DNA from: Vibrio orientalis CIP 102891 = ATCC 33934
Lineage (GTDB): Bacteria; Pseudomonadota; Gammaproteobacteria; Enterobacterales; Vibrionaceae
Length of the DNA: 64,000 nucleotides
Reading direction: 5' to 3'
NCBI RefSeq assembly: GCF_000176235.1
Contig: NZ_ACZV01000004.1
Coordinates: forward strand, 1,488,001 to 1,552,000
Of the stretch, positions 37,446-47,015 are shown in pieces. The number at the start of each line of letters is the position of its first letter. Positions within the stretch are counted from its first letter, which is position 1. The position numbers were made by a program, and so were the translations under genes. The notes below the pieces were generated by a model. That model was not told the origin of the DNA, made no database searches, and was given only the letters and a program-made list of their open reading frames with translations.

Positions 37446-37537
37446 TGCTTTCGGAAGACACAGAGAAGAAGTTTGGAACTCAATTTGAGCTCTACTGCGA
37501 AAAAATAAACAATCCACTGCCTGTTTATTTTTGATTG

Positions 37538-37567
37538 GCCACTCGATGTTCGAGTGGCTTTTTTTAT
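37538..37567 (+). terminator. Terminator after pirin gene
   Basis: GCCACTCG / CGAGTGGC stem with a five-base loop and a run of seven T residues. Confidence 0.9.
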
Positions 37568-37692
37568 TTATTTTTTAGTAAGACCTTCTCAGACTCAACT
37601 TCAAGAATTACAGAATTTCTCACCACCGATTCCACAAATCTGATACTTACGACTTTATTAATAAAATGTAGTGATGTTTTATGTAATTTGTT

Positions 37693-37724
37693 AAGCGCAC
37701 TGAAGTGCAAACCAGTGCGCTTTA
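37693..37724 (+). terminator. Hairpin upstream of the sensor kinase
   Basis: AAGCGCACTG / CAGTGCGCTT, a perfect ten-bp stem with a ten-base loop and a weak T tract. It overlaps the first possible GTG (37705) of the kinase ORF, so it argues for the later start at 37747. It may be a terminator or a leader structure. Confidence 0.5.
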
Positions 37725-37746
37725 TTCAGTCGTAGAGAATATCCTT

Positions 37747-39696
37747 GTGAATCAGAACGCTAGCCAAGAACCAAATGTGCGTAGCACTCAACCAATCGGA
37801 AAGAATAGTCCCCGTAGCAAGTTCAAGTGGCGCGGTATTGAAGTTCGCCTTGGATTAGCACTTGCGATGCTCTCGATGACGACCTTGTTTTTGGCGTTGT
37901 ACAGCTCGACCACCTACGACAAGTTAGAACTGGCGTTAGTCGATCTAAAAGAAAAAGAGATACCCGCATTAGAACAGGCGGCGCGCCTTAATGATATGGT
38001 GCGCCTAGTGATTACCGACGCCTCCCAGCTGGTTGCCGCAGATTCTAACCTAGAGCGTCGTCATGCGATGGAGCGCATCGAAGAGAGCATCAATGGTATG
38101 AATCTGGTTCTGGCCCACTTTCCTGAATACCATGCCTATTTTAAAGATTTGATCATGCAGGTGAGTAACAGCTTAAGTTTGCTCTACCAAAGTGGCGAAG
38201 AATCCCGACAATTAAATAAAGAGCTGCGCAACTTATTGGAAGGCTTTTATCCTCTGTTGCAACAAGTCAGTGAAGAACTCGATAACCTGCCAGAGAGCCA
38301 AAAATCTCGCCTTCAGTATAGCCAGCTTAAAGCACTGCTTTTCTACCAGTTAGGTTTGGTCGAAAAGCTGTACAACGATGGTAGCTTTAATGAGTTGGAT
38401 TACACCACTTATCGATTGGAGCAACTTGGCCAAGAATGGTTTAGTTTGTGGTTGGCAAGTGGGCTTGCTGAGTCGCTACCTGCGTTGGATGAAAAGTTAT
38501 CGGTTATCTACACTTTAGCGTCTCGTTCTAGTCGATTAGTTCAGCTCAAAAATCAGGCGTTGGAGCACTATTACCAACAAGAGTTTTTGCTGGAGAACAG
38601 CCGCAAATACTTGCATCAACTGTCGGTTCAAATTGAGCGTAATACCTCCAACGTTAACCTTGAAATCGACTCCTCCATTGCTCAAGTTCAAAAGTCTCTT
38701 GCCTCGAATCGCACTTTCTCGTTGGTGTTATCGGTATTCAGCCTATTTGCCGCAGCAGGCGTGGCTTGGTTCTATGTGCGCAAAAATATCTTGGAGCGAT
38801 TGCTCAATTTAAGAGACGACATGTTCGCGATTTCAACCGGGCACTTAGACACCCAAATAGAGCTCAAAGGGCATGACGAAGTCACTCAAATGGCAAAGTC
38901 TCTACAGGTGTTCCAAGCGACCGCCAAAGTGGTGAAAAAGACCAATCAAAAACTCGAAGCAGAGGTCGAAGAGCGTCGCATGGCTGAAGAGCGGTTAAGA
39001 GTGACACAAGACGAACTGGTGCAAGCGGGTAAGTTGGCTGCCTTAGGTCAGTTAAGCGTGGGAATTACTCATGAGATCAATCAACCGCTCACCGCGATCA
39101 GCAGTCATACTCGCAGCGCACAGAAATGGCTAGAGCAAGATCGCGCCGACAAAGCGACGCAGAATTTACTTAAGATTGAAACTTTATTGGGCAAGGTGGC
39201 GGCGTTGACTCATCATCTTAAAGCCTTTTCGCGCAAGAGTGATGGCAAGATTTCTTCGGTTGCCGTAATGCCCGTTGTGAATGATGCAATCGAGCTGTTT
39301 GCCAACAAACAGATCCCGATCGTCCTAGATTGTACTCTGTCATCAAAGGCAAGCGTACGCGCGAACCCAATACGTTTAGAACAAGTGTTGGTGAATCTCA
39401 TCAGCAACGCCATTGATGCCGTAGAGCAGTGCTCTGAGCCATTAATCGTTGTATGTGTAGAGTGTGCGGATAACGAAGTGACAATCGCAGTGAAAGATAA
39501 TGGCAAAGGGATTATAGCTGAAGATATCCCCCATATATTTGACCCGTTTTACACCCAGAAAGAGGTGGGTAAGGGCCTAGGTTTAGGCCTCTCCATCGCA
39601 TTTAACATCATCAAGGATTTTGGTGGTTCGATTCGAGTTAACTCTCAGCTCAATATCGGCAGTGAGTTTGTTGTACATCTAGAACAAGGCAGATAA
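37747..39696 (+). CDS. Membrane sensor histidine kinase (DctB/PgtB type)
   Basis: 649-aa two-component sensor. TM1 lies near residues 36-55, and a long helical periplasmic domain runs to about 320. TM2 (FSLVLSVFSLFAAAGVAWFY) leads to a HAMP segment and a coiled coil. The phospho-acceptor His442 is in GITHEINQPLTAISS, followed by an ATP-binding HATPase domain with LVNLISNAIDAVEQ, KDNGKGI and GKGLGLGLSIA. A GTG at 37747 after AGAGAATATCCTT is the probable start. The response regulator gene begins two bases after its stop. The signal may be a phosphorylated compound, judging by the regulated genes downstream. Confidence 0.88.
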   Translation: MNQNASQEPNVRSTQPIGKNSPRSKFKWRGIEVRLGLALAMLSMTTLFLALYSSTTYDKLELALVDLKEKEIPALEQAARLNDMVRLVITDASQLVAADSNLERRHAMERIEESINGMNLVLAHFPEYHAYFKDLIMQVSNSLSLLYQSGEESRQLNKELRNLLEGFYPLLQQVSEELDNLPESQKSRLQYSQLKALLFYQLGLVEKLYNDGSFNELDYTTYRLEQLGQEWFSLWLASGLAESLPALDEKLSVIYTLASRSSRLVQLKNQALEHYYQQEFLLENSRKYLHQLSVQIERNTSNVNLEIDSSIAQVQKSLASNRTFSLVLSVFSLFAAAGVAWFYVRKNILERLLNLRDDMFAISTGHLDTQIELKGHDEVTQMAKSLQVFQATAKVVKKTNQKLEAEVEERRMAEERLRVTQDELVQAGKLAALGQLSVGITHEINQPLTAISSHTRSAQKWLEQDRADKATQNLLKIETLLGKVAALTHHLKAFSRKSDGKISSVAVMPVVNDAIELFANKQIPIVLDCTLSSKASVRANPIRLEQVLVNLISNAIDAVEQCSEPLIVVCVECADNEVTIAVKDNGKGIIAEDIPHIFDPFYTQKEVGKGLGLGLSIAFNIIKDFGGSIRVNSQLNIGSEFVVHLEQGR

Positions 39697-39698
39697 CC

Positions 39699-41039
39699 AT
39701 GGTTATGCAAAAGAACATTACCCTCATTGATGATGAATTGGATGTGGTTGAAGCGGTGAGTGAGATGCTAGAGCTAGAAGGGTTCAGTGTGACGAGTTTT
39801 ACCGATCCTAAGCTTGGCCTGAAATCGTTATCACTAGATAGCAAACAGGTGGTGCTGTGTGACGTACGCATGCCCTACCTTGATGGTTTAGCCATGCTTG
39901 ATACGATTCAAAGTCGAGCTCCAAAGTGCGAAGTGATATTAATGAGTGGCCATGGCGATATTCCTATGGCGATTGAGGCGATGAAGCTGGGCGCATTTGA
40001 TTTTATTGAGAAGCCGCTGCAAAGCGATGAGCTGATTGAAAAACTCGATTTAGCCGTTACTCATATTCGTAACGTTCCTGAGGCGGCGAACGAATCTCAG
40101 CAATTGCCGATTGAAGAGGTGGTGATCGGTGTCTCTAACCAAATGGAGATGGTGCGAACTCAAGTGCTCGCACTCGCGCGTACTGGGGTCGATACCATTA
40201 TTAATGGCGAGACGGGCACTGGCAAAGAGGTTATTGCTTCCGCTCTGCACCAATATTCAAAGCGCCGCGATAACCCCTTTGTTGCGATTAACTGCGGCGG
40301 GATGACTGAAAGCATCATTGAAAGTGAGCTGTTTGGTCATGAAGCAGGCTCCTTTACCAGCGCTAACAAAAAGCGTATCGGCAAGATAGAGCAAGCGCAT
40401 GGCGGAACCTTATTCCTTGATGAAATAGAGAGTATGCCAATCGCAGTGCAGATTAAATTGCTGCGCGTGATCCAAGAGCGAGTCATCGAACGTGTTGGCG
40501 GTAACCGCTTAATTCCGGTCGATATTGTTGTGGTGGCAGCGAGTAAAGCTGATTTGGCTGAGCTAAGTAAACAAGGTGAGTTTCGCGCTGACCTCTTCTA
40601 TCGATTGAACATTGCCAGTTTAAACTTACCTCCACTAAGGCAACGCAAAGAAGATATTCAATCTCTGTTTCGACACTTTGTGGTCCAAGCGAGTCAGAAG
40701 TATAAAACCCGCCCATCAACGCTCTACTCTGAGCAAATTCAGCAGCTATGTCGCCACGATTGGCCGGGGAATGTTCGTGAGCTAAGAAATGTCGCTGACC
40801 GTTTTGTACTCGGGATTGTTGGCGAGGGTTTTGATCTGCAAGCGCCTCCGACTCAAGGGAATGATGCGTTCGCCTTTGAGCAACAAATGGAGCAATATGA
40901 GCGCAACGTACTGACCGAAGCGCTGATTGAAATGTCCGGCAACATCAATGAAGTTTCACTGCGACTCAATCTGCCACGTAAGACCCTCTATCGTAAGATG
41001 AAAAAGCATCAACTCGATAAAGAGAACTTCAAAGCATAA
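39699..41039 (+). CDS. NtrC-family sigma-54-dependent response regulator
   Basis: 446-aa activator partnered with the kinase two bases upstream. Receiver domain: phospho-acceptor Asp55 in LCDVRMP. AAA+ domain: Walker A GETGTGKE near residue 170 and LFLDEIESMP Walker B. The sigma-54 contact loop reads GSFTSA rather than the usual GAFTGA, keeping the key Phe-Thr. A Fis-type helix-turn-helix (NINEVSLRLNLPRKTLYRKM) ends the protein. It is predicted to bind the 15-bp near-palindromes before the phosphodiesterase and phnD genes. Confidence 0.93.
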   Translation: MVMQKNITLIDDELDVVEAVSEMLELEGFSVTSFTDPKLGLKSLSLDSKQVVLCDVRMPYLDGLAMLDTIQSRAPKCEVILMSGHGDIPMAIEAMKLGAFDFIEKPLQSDELIEKLDLAVTHIRNVPEAANESQQLPIEEVVIGVSNQMEMVRTQVLALARTGVDTIINGETGTGKEVIASALHQYSKRRDNPFVAINCGGMTESIIESELFGHEAGSFTSANKKRIGKIEQAHGGTLFLDEIESMPIAVQIKLLRVIQERVIERVGGNRLIPVDIVVVAASKADLAELSKQGEFRADLFYRLNIASLNLPPLRQRKEDIQSLFRHFVVQASQKYKTRPSTLYSEQIQQLCRHDWPGNVRELRNVADRFVLGIVGEGFDLQAPPTQGNDAFAFEQQMEQYERNVLTEALIEMSGNINEVSLRLNLPRKTLYRKMKKHQLDKENFKA

Positions 41040-41045
41040 CCGACA

Positions 41046-41060
41046 AGACATAATTGACCC
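41046..41060. promoter_or_regulatory. Predicted activator site (UAS) upstream of phosphodiesterase gene
   Basis: AGACATAATTGACCC, 13 of 15 bases identical to GGACATAAATGACCC at 44127. Its left edge is 76 bp before the -24 GG of the sigma-54 promoter, the same distance as the proximal site before phnD. Confidence 0.75.
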
Positions 41061-41120
41061 ATCATAGAAGTTTAATAAAAGTATTATATTTATCTGTTTG
41101 AATTATAAGTGAAAAGTTTT

Positions 41121-41136
41121 TGGCACGCTGCGTGCT
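41121..41136 (+). promoter_or_regulatory. Sigma-54 promoter for phosphodiesterase gene
   Basis: TGGCACGCTGCGTGCT: GG at 41122-41123 and GC at 41134-41135 separated by exactly ten bases, matching the -24/-12 consensus TGGCACG-N4-TTGC(A/T) closely. It lies about 115 bp before the start codon at 41250. Confidence 0.88.
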
Positions 41137-41249
41137 ATTTAGACAATTGGCTTAGTTAGAAGTGAGGGAATGTTTCGCTAACGGCGAACCACAACTTCGA
41201 CAAACTGAGCCTTATAACAAAACTATTTTGCTGCAAGGAGAATCAACAG

Positions 41250-42461
41250 ATGAAGCAAATTTTAACCAGTGGTATCGCACTTTTGTTAGGTGTTAGTTCA
41301 GTTGCTATGGCGAGCAATGAACCCGCTCAAGTCGGTCCTCGACCATTATACCTAGTGAGTGATATGGAAGAGGGACCACTGAAAACCAAATTGGAAAGCT
41401 GCGAAGCCGGCCCATTTTATCGTAGTGACTTTTCTATCGGCCACCGCGGCGCTGCCATGCAGTTTCCTGAGCATACTAAAGAGTCTTATCTAGCAGCGAT
41501 TGCGATGGGCGCAGGTGTCTTGGAATGTGACGTCACGTTCACTAAAGATAAAGAACTGGTCTGTCGTCATTCACAAAGCGATTTGCATACCACAACCGAC
41601 GTTCTTGCTCACCCTGAGTTGGCTAAAAAGTGCTCTGTGCCGTTTAAACCTGCTAACCCAGCAACAGGTGAAGATGCGCAAGTGGAATGTCGTACATCAG
41701 ATTTCACGTTGGCGGAATTCAAAACCCTTAAAGGCAAAATGGATGGTGCGAATCCGAAAGCAACTACGATTGAAGAGTACATGAATGGCACTCCGGGCTG
41801 GCGTACCGATCTTTACTCGCAAACGGGTACTTTGATGACGCATGCTGAAAGTGCTGAGCTTTTCAAAAAGCATGGTGTGAAGGTGACGCCAGAGCTGAAG
41901 TCAGCGGCAGTTGATATGCCATACAAAGGCTTTAGCCAAGCGGATTATGCGCAGAAGTTAGTTGATGAGCTAAAGGAGGCTGGCTTCTCAGCGAAAGATG
42001 CTTATGTGCAGTCATTCAATCTTGATGATGTGAAATACTGGATTAACAACGAGCCAGAATTTGGTAAACAAGCGGTCTACTTAGATGACCGTGTCTACAA
42101 CCTAGAAGGCTTTACCGCGACGTTGGAAAACATGAAAGCGCTATCAAAAGAGGGCGTGCAAATCATCGCACCACCGCTTTATGCACTGATTCAACTTGAT
42201 GATAAGAATGCGATTGTGCAGTCAGAGTACGCTAAGTTAGCTAAGCAAGCCGATCTCGATATTATCGCGTGGACATTAGAGCGCTCTGGTCCTTTAGCGC
42301 AAGGTGGCGGTTGGTATTACCAAACCGTGACTGAGCAGATCAATCAAGATGGCGACATGATGAAAGTGCTAGATGTATTAGCGAAAGATGTTGGTGTACT
42401 TGGTGTGTTCAGTGACTGGCCTTCAACGGTCACCTACTACGCGAACTGTATGGATATCTAA
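41250..42461 (+). CDS. glpQ: Secreted glycerophosphodiester phosphodiesterase
   Basis: 403-aa periplasmic GDPD hydrolysing glycerophosphodiesters to glycerol-3-phosphate and an alcohol. Signal peptide of about 21 residues (AVAMA cleavage). The active-site motif [13 protein letters not shown] holds His65, Arg66 and Glu74, with [16 protein letters not shown] nearby for metal binding. AAGGAGAATC precedes the ATG. It follows the two-component genes but has its own sigma-54 promoter and terminator. The longer insert-rich form differs from E. coli GlpQ (358 aa); the gene name is used for function, not strict orthology. Confidence 0.87.
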   Translation: MKQILTSGIALLLGVSSVAMASNEPAQVGPRPLYLVSDMEEGPLKTKLESCEAGPFYRSDFSIGHRGAAMQFPEHTKESYLAAIAMGAGVLECDVTFTKDKELVCRHSQSDLHTTTDVLAHPELAKKCSVPFKPANPATGEDAQVECRTSDFTLAEFKTLKGKMDGANPKATTIEEYMNGTPGWRTDLYSQTGTLMTHAESAELFKKHGVKVTPELKSAAVDMPYKGFSQADYAQKLVDELKEAGFSAKDAYVQSFNLDDVKYWINNEPEFGKQAVYLDDRVYNLEGFTATLENMKALSKEGVQIIAPPLYALIQLDDKNAIVQSEYAKLAKQADLDIIAWTLERSGPLAQGGGWYYQTVTEQINQDGDMMKVLDVLAKDVGVLGVFSDWPSTVTYYANCMDI

Positions 42462-42481
42462 TTCTATCGTCACTAATAAAC

Positions 42482-42506
42482 AAGCCCGAGTTAACTCGGG
42501 CTTTTT
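42482..42506. terminator. Terminator after phosphodiesterase gene
   Basis: AAGCCCGAGTTAACTCGGGCTT, a palindromic stem of ten or more pairs followed by six T residues. The M28 gene converges 27 bp away. Confidence 0.9.
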
Positions 42507-42528
42507 TGTATTGGAATAACGCTAACGT

Positions 42529-43644
42529 CTAAGACTGCTTGAAGTATTTGTTGTTGGTTAAGTATTCAACAACCACTTCGACGTTGTTTTTAGTCTGCTT
42601 ATTCACTCGCCCTGGGAAGGCTTGTTCTAGCTTGTCGAGGCGGTCAAACTCAGTGTGCCAAATCTTACCCCACTTGGTTTCTGTTTTGCGGTCGCAAGCG
42701 GTTTTGTTCTCAGCATCGTAGCAGTCCCACATCAGTGGATTCTCGGTCTGTGAGTAACCGTCATAGCCTTCTTCGCCGTTGATATTAAAGTTGGTCGACT
42801 CGACATAGGCGATTGGAATGCCTGCACAGGCAAACGGCGCGTGATCAGACCAAGAGCCCGTTTCTCCCGCTGGGTAGCCCGGGAAGCCAGGGTGAACGAC
42901 ATACTTTTGCTCTTCACCGATTCTATCAATTGAAGCTGCGAGCATGCCATCGCGAACCCAAGTCTCTTTATTGTAGGTTTTATCGCTAAGACCAATCGCT
43001 TCACAAGTTTTCTGGTATTGCTTGTAGTCAGAGTGTGCCGCGTGAACATAGACAATATCGCCACCGCCGACAGTGTCATAGTTAATCATGGCAATGACGT
43101 TGTCTAATTGGCCTTTCTTGAGCGCCTCGGTGACGTAATGTTTAGAACCGTTGAGACCATTTTCTTCCGCACCGACAAATAGAACTCTAACGGTATACGG
43201 GATCTCTTGCGCCGCATGAAGGGCTTCAGCGATGGCGGTTGCGGCCGCTAGACCCGCACCATTATCCGTTGCGCCTAATGATCCGTGGTCATCGCCAGTG
43301 GAATCATAGTGTGCGACGAGGACGATGGTGTCTGTTGAAAGTCCTGCTTTTTCAACAATGTAGTTGTTTGAAGTCTTAGTTTTACCGCTCTTCTCGTAGC
43401 TGAAAGGTTGGGTTATTACGTCGTAGCCTACTTGTGTCAGTTTGTTTTTGATCCATTCGCCAGTCTCAATTTCTTTAGCCGAGCTTGCTGGGCGAGCACC
43501 AATCCCATCACTGCCATCGGCAATTTGAGCAAGGTATTTGACCGCTTTATCACTGTAGTTCGTTGTAGTGGGAGCGTCGGTTGCAAAGCTATATCCAGAC
43601 ACACTCAATGTGAAGAGTGCAGAGCATAACAGGGTCTTCTTCAT
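42529..43644 (-). CDS. Secreted M28-family aminopeptidase (Iap-like)
   Basis: 371-aa secreted zinc peptidase. Signal peptide of about 22 residues ends SFA-TD. Zinc ligands of the M28 fold are visible: His112 in VLVAHYDS, Asp127 in GATDNGAGLAAA, the catalytic Glu pair 160-161 in VGAEENGLNGSKHY, Asp in MINYDTVGG and His in HTEFDRLD. Similar to the alkaline phosphatase isozyme-conversion aminopeptidase Iap of E. coli. It lies between, and on the opposite strand to, the two sigma-54 targets. Confidence 0.87.
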   Translation of the reverse strand: MKKTLLCSALFTLSVSGYSFATDAPTTTNYSDKAVKYLAQIADGSDGIGARPASSAKEIETGEWIKNKLTQVGYDVITQPFSYEKSGKTKTSNNYIVEKAGLSTDTIVLVAHYDSTGDDHGSLGATDNGAGLAAATAIAEALHAAQEIPYTVRVLFVGAEENGLNGSKHYVTEALKKGQLDNVIAMINYDTVGGGDIVYVHAAHSDYKQYQKTCEAIGLSDKTYNKETWVRDGMLAASIDRIGEEQKYVVHPGFPGYPAGETGSWSDHAPFACAGIPIAYVESTNFNINGEEGYDGYSQTENPLMWDCYDAENKTACDRKTETKWGKIWHTEFDRLDKLEQAFPGRVNKQTKNNVEVVVEYLTNNKYFKQS

Positions 43645-44126
43645 AATAGATCCTTAGACTATGAGGAGCAGTATCTGCCGCTTGTCGACAATATCCAATT
43701 GAACACATAGTTGCGGCTTATAGGTTTGAGCTACCTATTTTAGGGAGCAGGAGAAGGCTATCACGCTGCATGGCTTATTTGTGTGAAATGCTTCAAATTG
43801 AAACATTGATTTTGGTGCAGATTAAGGTCAAGAAGTTGAATTTATATGCCAAATAACTGTTTGATAGAAAAGAATAATAGCGGTGAGGTACTAGTTATTT
43901 AACAGGAGTGGGTACATATTTATGCGACATCTTCAGTCGATATTCTATTTATGTGAACAGAGCAGATAACCGAGTTAAATTATTCATTCACTCTATGATC
44001 TCGCTAACAAACGGGTTCGGCATTTTTCCATGTGATTAAGTTTTATTCAGATATTATCTACTCAGCTTGCTATCACCCCCTTTGATTAACTAGCAGGAAG
44101 CGTAGATTCACTGAGTGAAATTTATG
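43645..44126. other. Intergenic region before the phn-type operon
   Basis: Upstream of the activator sites, about 480 AT-rich bases carry no recognisable gene, repeat or RNA. It includes the promoter of the M28 aminopeptidase, which is not identifiable by eye. Confidence 0.5.
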
Positions 44127-44141
44127 GGACATAAATGACCC
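44127..44141. promoter_or_regulatory. Predicted activator site, distal
   Basis: GGACATAAATGACCC, a near-palindrome, 34 bp (about three helical turns) before a second copy at 44161. Confidence 0.8.
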
Positions 44142-44160
44142 AAATGCGTTATCTAACGTT

Positions 44161-44175
44161 GGACATCAATGACCC
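44161..44175. promoter_or_regulatory. Predicted activator site, proximal
   Basis: GGACATCAATGACCC, 14 of 15 identical to the distal copy; its left edge is 76 bp before the -24 GG at 44237. Confidence 0.82.
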
Positions 44176-44235
44176 AAAGTGTTTTTGGTTATTTTGAATT
44201 CAATTTAAATTATTGAAAAATAAAGATTTAAATAT

Positions 44236-44251
44236 TGGCACGCCACCTGCT
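44236..44251 (+). promoter_or_regulatory. Sigma-54 promoter of the phn-type operon
   Basis: TGGCACGCCACCTGCT: GG at 44237-44238, ten bases, GC at 44249-44250. It has the same TGGCACG-N5-TGCT form as the promoter at 41121 and lies about 45 bp before the phnD start codon. Confidence 0.9.
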
Positions 44252-44297
44252 ATATGGAGAGGGAACATCAACAATAACGTGAATGTAAGGTTCTAAT

Positions 44298-45338
44298 ATG
44301 AAAAACAGTGTAAATGGATTGTTAATCGCTGGCTCTTTGCTGCTACCTTCTCTGGCGATGGCAAGTGAGTGTGCTACTCGCGGGGTACTGGATGATAGAT
44401 ACTGTGATGAAAACCAAGATTTAGTGGCAGATGCGCCAAAGGATGCAAACGAGTGGATCGACCCAAGTACCTTGGTGTTTACGTATACGCCAGTAGAAGA
44501 CCCAGCGCTTTATAAAGATGCTTTTGCCGATTTCCAAGCGCACCTAAGTAAGGTTACTGGCAAAAAGGTTATCTACTACACTGTTCACTCAAACTCAGCT
44601 CAGGTTGAAGCGATGCGTTCAGGTCGCCTTCACGTTGCGGGTTTCTCAACAGGTCCAACGGGTTATGCAGTAAACCTAGCGGGTTACGTACCTATCGCCG
44701 TAAAAGGGGATGAATCGGGCTTCCAAGGCTACAACCTAGTGACGATCGTACGTAAAGACAGTGGCATTAATGGGATGGCGGATCTAAAAGGTAAGCGAGT
44801 TGCCCACACTTCGGCCTCTTCTAACTCAGGTAACCTTGCGCCACGCGCTCTGTTTCCAGCACAAGGCTTAGTACCTGACCAAGATTACAAAGTGCTTTAC
44901 TCTGGTAAGCATGATCAATCTATTCTAGGCGTATTCAATGGCGACTACGATGCCGCGCCTGTGGCCTCTGATGTTTATGACCGTATGGTTGCAGCAGGTC
45001 GTGTTGATGATTCTGAGCTGAAAATCATTTACCGTAGCCCACGTTTCCCAACGTCTGCATTTGGCTACGCGTACAACCTAAAACCTGAGTTAGCAGAGAA
45101 AATTAACGAAGCCTTCTTTAGCTATCGCTTTACTGAAGAAATGAGTGATGCCTTTAAAGGTGCTGATCGTTTCTCACCAATTTCCTACCAAGAAGAGTGG
45201 GCGGTGATCCGTGATATCGCACACGCAACAGGTACGGCTTACACCAAAGCGGGCCTGAAGAAACTTGCTGAAAAAGATGCTGCGAAGCGCGCTAAGAAAA
45301 AAGCGGCAGAGTTAGCGAAGCAAGCAACCAACCAGTAA
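44298..45338 (+). CDS. phnD: PhnD-like phosphonate/phosphite-type binding protein
   Basis: 346-aa periplasmic binding protein of the phosphate/phosphite/phosphonate ABC family. Signal peptide ends near AMA-SE at residue 22. Family features are LVFTYTPVEDPALYKDAF at the start of lobe 1, VEAMRSGRLHVAGFSTGPTGYAV, and the loop GKRVAHTSASSNSGNLAPRALF, whose Ser/Asn residues typically clamp the phosphonate. The C-terminus is an unusual lysine/alanine-rich helix (KDAAKRAKKKAAELAKQA). It is first gene of a four-gene importer operon under a sigma-54 promoter. The actual substrate is unknown. Confidence 0.88.
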   Translation: MKNSVNGLLIAGSLLLPSLAMASECATRGVLDDRYCDENQDLVADAPKDANEWIDPSTLVFTYTPVEDPALYKDAFADFQAHLSKVTGKKVIYYTVHSNSAQVEAMRSGRLHVAGFSTGPTGYAVNLAGYVPIAVKGDESGFQGYNLVTIVRKDSGINGMADLKGKRVAHTSASSNSGNLAPRALFPAQGLVPDQDYKVLYSGKHDQSILGVFNGDYDAAPVASDVYDRMVAAGRVDDSELKIIYRSPRFPTSAFGYAYNLKPELAEKINEAFFSYRFTEEMSDAFKGADRFSPISYQEEWAVIRDIAHATGTAYTKAGLKKLAEKDAAKRAKKKAAELAKQATNQ

Positions 45339-45438
45339 TTCTTCAATCAATAACGACTAAGTACGGTGCCTTGTGTGTAGGGCTCGGGGCATCGTACACC
45401 CTAAATTTAGGCTCAAGATATTAAAAAGGAAGAGTAGT

Positions 45439-46224
45439 ATGGCTGTAGCAAGCTGTGACAGAACTAAGTATGACGGAATAAAGATCAACAACCTTTTTCA
45501 TGAATACGTGGCAGGCAAGCCAATCCTTAAAGGTATTGATATTGATATCGACCAACCGGGCATTATTGCCATCATTGGCCCATCAGGGACAGGTAAAAGT
45601 ACTTTGCTTCGTTGCATCAACCGCCTTAACGATCCAACCAGCGGTGAGATCTTATTCGAAGGGGAAGACTTAACCAAGTTGCAAGGCCAAGCGCTACGTA
45701 AGCAACGTCGCCATATTGGTATGGTTTTCCAAGAGTACAACTTAGTTGAACGCCTAACCGTGATTGAAAATGTCTTAAGTGGCCGATTGGGCTATATGTC
45801 TTCATGGAATGCTTGGCGTCGTAACTATTCAAAAGAAGATTTGCGCAAAGCGTTCGAGCTTTTAGAATTCGTAGGCTTACAAGATTTTGCTAATCAGCGC
45901 GCAGACAGTCTTTCTGGTGGTCAGCGCCAACGTGTCGGTATTGCCCGTGCTGTCATGCAAGATCCATATATCTTACTGGCAGATGAGCCGACCTCTTCAC
46001 TCGATCCGAAAACGGCGGTTGAGATCATGGAGTTGATGGAAACCTTCGCCAAAGAAAAACAGATCCCTGTGCTGGTGAACATCCATGACGTGAACTTGGC
46101 TAAGCGTTTTGCTAACCGCATTATCGGCATGTGTAACGGCAAAGTTCATTATGATGGTAGTCCTGAAGGCATCAGTGAAGAAGATCTCAAGATCATTTAC
46201 GGAGGTGAGTCATGGCTGGATTAA
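45439..46224 (+). CDS. phnC: PhnC-like ABC transporter ATPase
   Basis: 261-aa ATPase. Walker [10 protein letters not shown] near residue 53, Q-loop MVFQEYNLV, signature [14 protein letters not shown] near residue 157 and Walker [14 protein letters not shown] are intact. The ATG at 45439 follows AAGGAAGAG; an in-frame start at 45373 would add 22 residues. It overlaps the first permease gene by 13 bp. Confidence 0.92.
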   Translation: MAVASCDRTKYDGIKINNLFHEYVAGKPILKGIDIDIDQPGIIAIIGPSGTGKSTLLRCINRLNDPTSGEILFEGEDLTKLQGQALRKQRRHIGMVFQEYNLVERLTVIENVLSGRLGYMSSWNAWRRNYSKEDLRKAFELLEFVGLQDFANQRADSLSGGQRQRVGIARAVMQDPYILLADEPTSSLDPKTAVEIMELMETFAKEKQIPVLVNIHDVNLAKRFANRIIGMCNGKVHYDGSPEGISEEDLKIIYGGESWLD

Positions 46225-47015
46225 GCTCCTCATCTTCTGCGTCAATCAATGTAGAAAACCCATTTAAAACGTCTTGGGCGAGTCGTTTAGGTGTCGTTGC
46301 TATCGTGGCCTATTTGTTCTACAGCTTTGCAACCTTAGATCTAACGCTTGATAGATTAATTATTGGTTTTGGTGAAAGCGAACGCTTACTTTCTCGTATG
46401 TTCCCGCCTGACTTTTCTCGCTCTAATCTACTCCTCAGTGGTTTAGCGGAAAGCTTACAAATTGCGATTATTTCGAGCTTTTTTGGCATCGTTATATCGT
46501 TGTTCTTGGGCTTATTGGCTGCGCGTAACATGATGCCATCGATTGTGTCGACGCCAGTGCGTGGTTTTATCGCCTTATGTCGCTCTTTCCACCCAGTCAT
46601 CATCGCAATCTTGTTTGTAAAAGCGGTAGGCTTTGGCGCACTAGCCGGGATTTTAACCTTAGTCTTTGCCTCCATCGGCTTTATTGCCAAGTTGTTTGCC
46701 GAAGCGATTGAAGAAATCTCCTTTAAACAGGTGGAAGCGATCCGAGCAACGGGCGCGAGCTTTATTAGCGTGATTCTGTTTGCGGTCATGCCGCAGGTAT
46801 TTACTCGTTTCATCGGATTTTCCAGTTACCAGCTTGATTCAAATCTACGTAACTCGACCATGGTCGGTATCGTTGGTGCGGGTGGCTTAGGTGGGACACT
46901 GTTTTCAGCATTCCAACGCTTTGACTATGATTTTGTCGCAGCGATTCTGATTACGATTATCGCGCTGATTCTAGTGGGTGAGTTCTTGTCTAATGTAGTA
47001 AGGAGAATCTTCTAA
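46212..47015 (+). CDS. phnE: PhnE-like ABC permease, first copy
   Basis: 267-aa inner-membrane permease with about six hydrophobic helices. The coupling EAA-type loop reads [20 protein letters not shown], and [28 protein letters not shown] is the PhnE signature region. GGAGGTGA lies inside the end of phnC. Its stop overlaps the second permease start. Confidence 0.92.
   Translation: MAGLSSSSSASINVENPFKTSWASRLGVVAIVAYLFYSFATLDLTLDRLIIGFGESERLLSRMFPPDFSRSNLLLSGLAESLQIAIISSFFGIVISLFLGLLAARNMMPSIVSTPVRGFIALCRSFHPVIIAILFVKAVGFGALAGILTLVFASIGFIAKLFAEAIEEISFKQVEAIRATGASFISVILFAVMPQVFTRFIGFSSYQLDSNLRNSTMVGIVGAGGLGGTLFSAFQRFDYDFVAAILITIIALILVGEFLSNVVRRIF

Noticed and set aside
37705..37746. Kinase start at GTG 37705
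   Set aside because: It lies inside a perfect hairpin with no ribosome site; GTG 37747 fits better and loses no domain.
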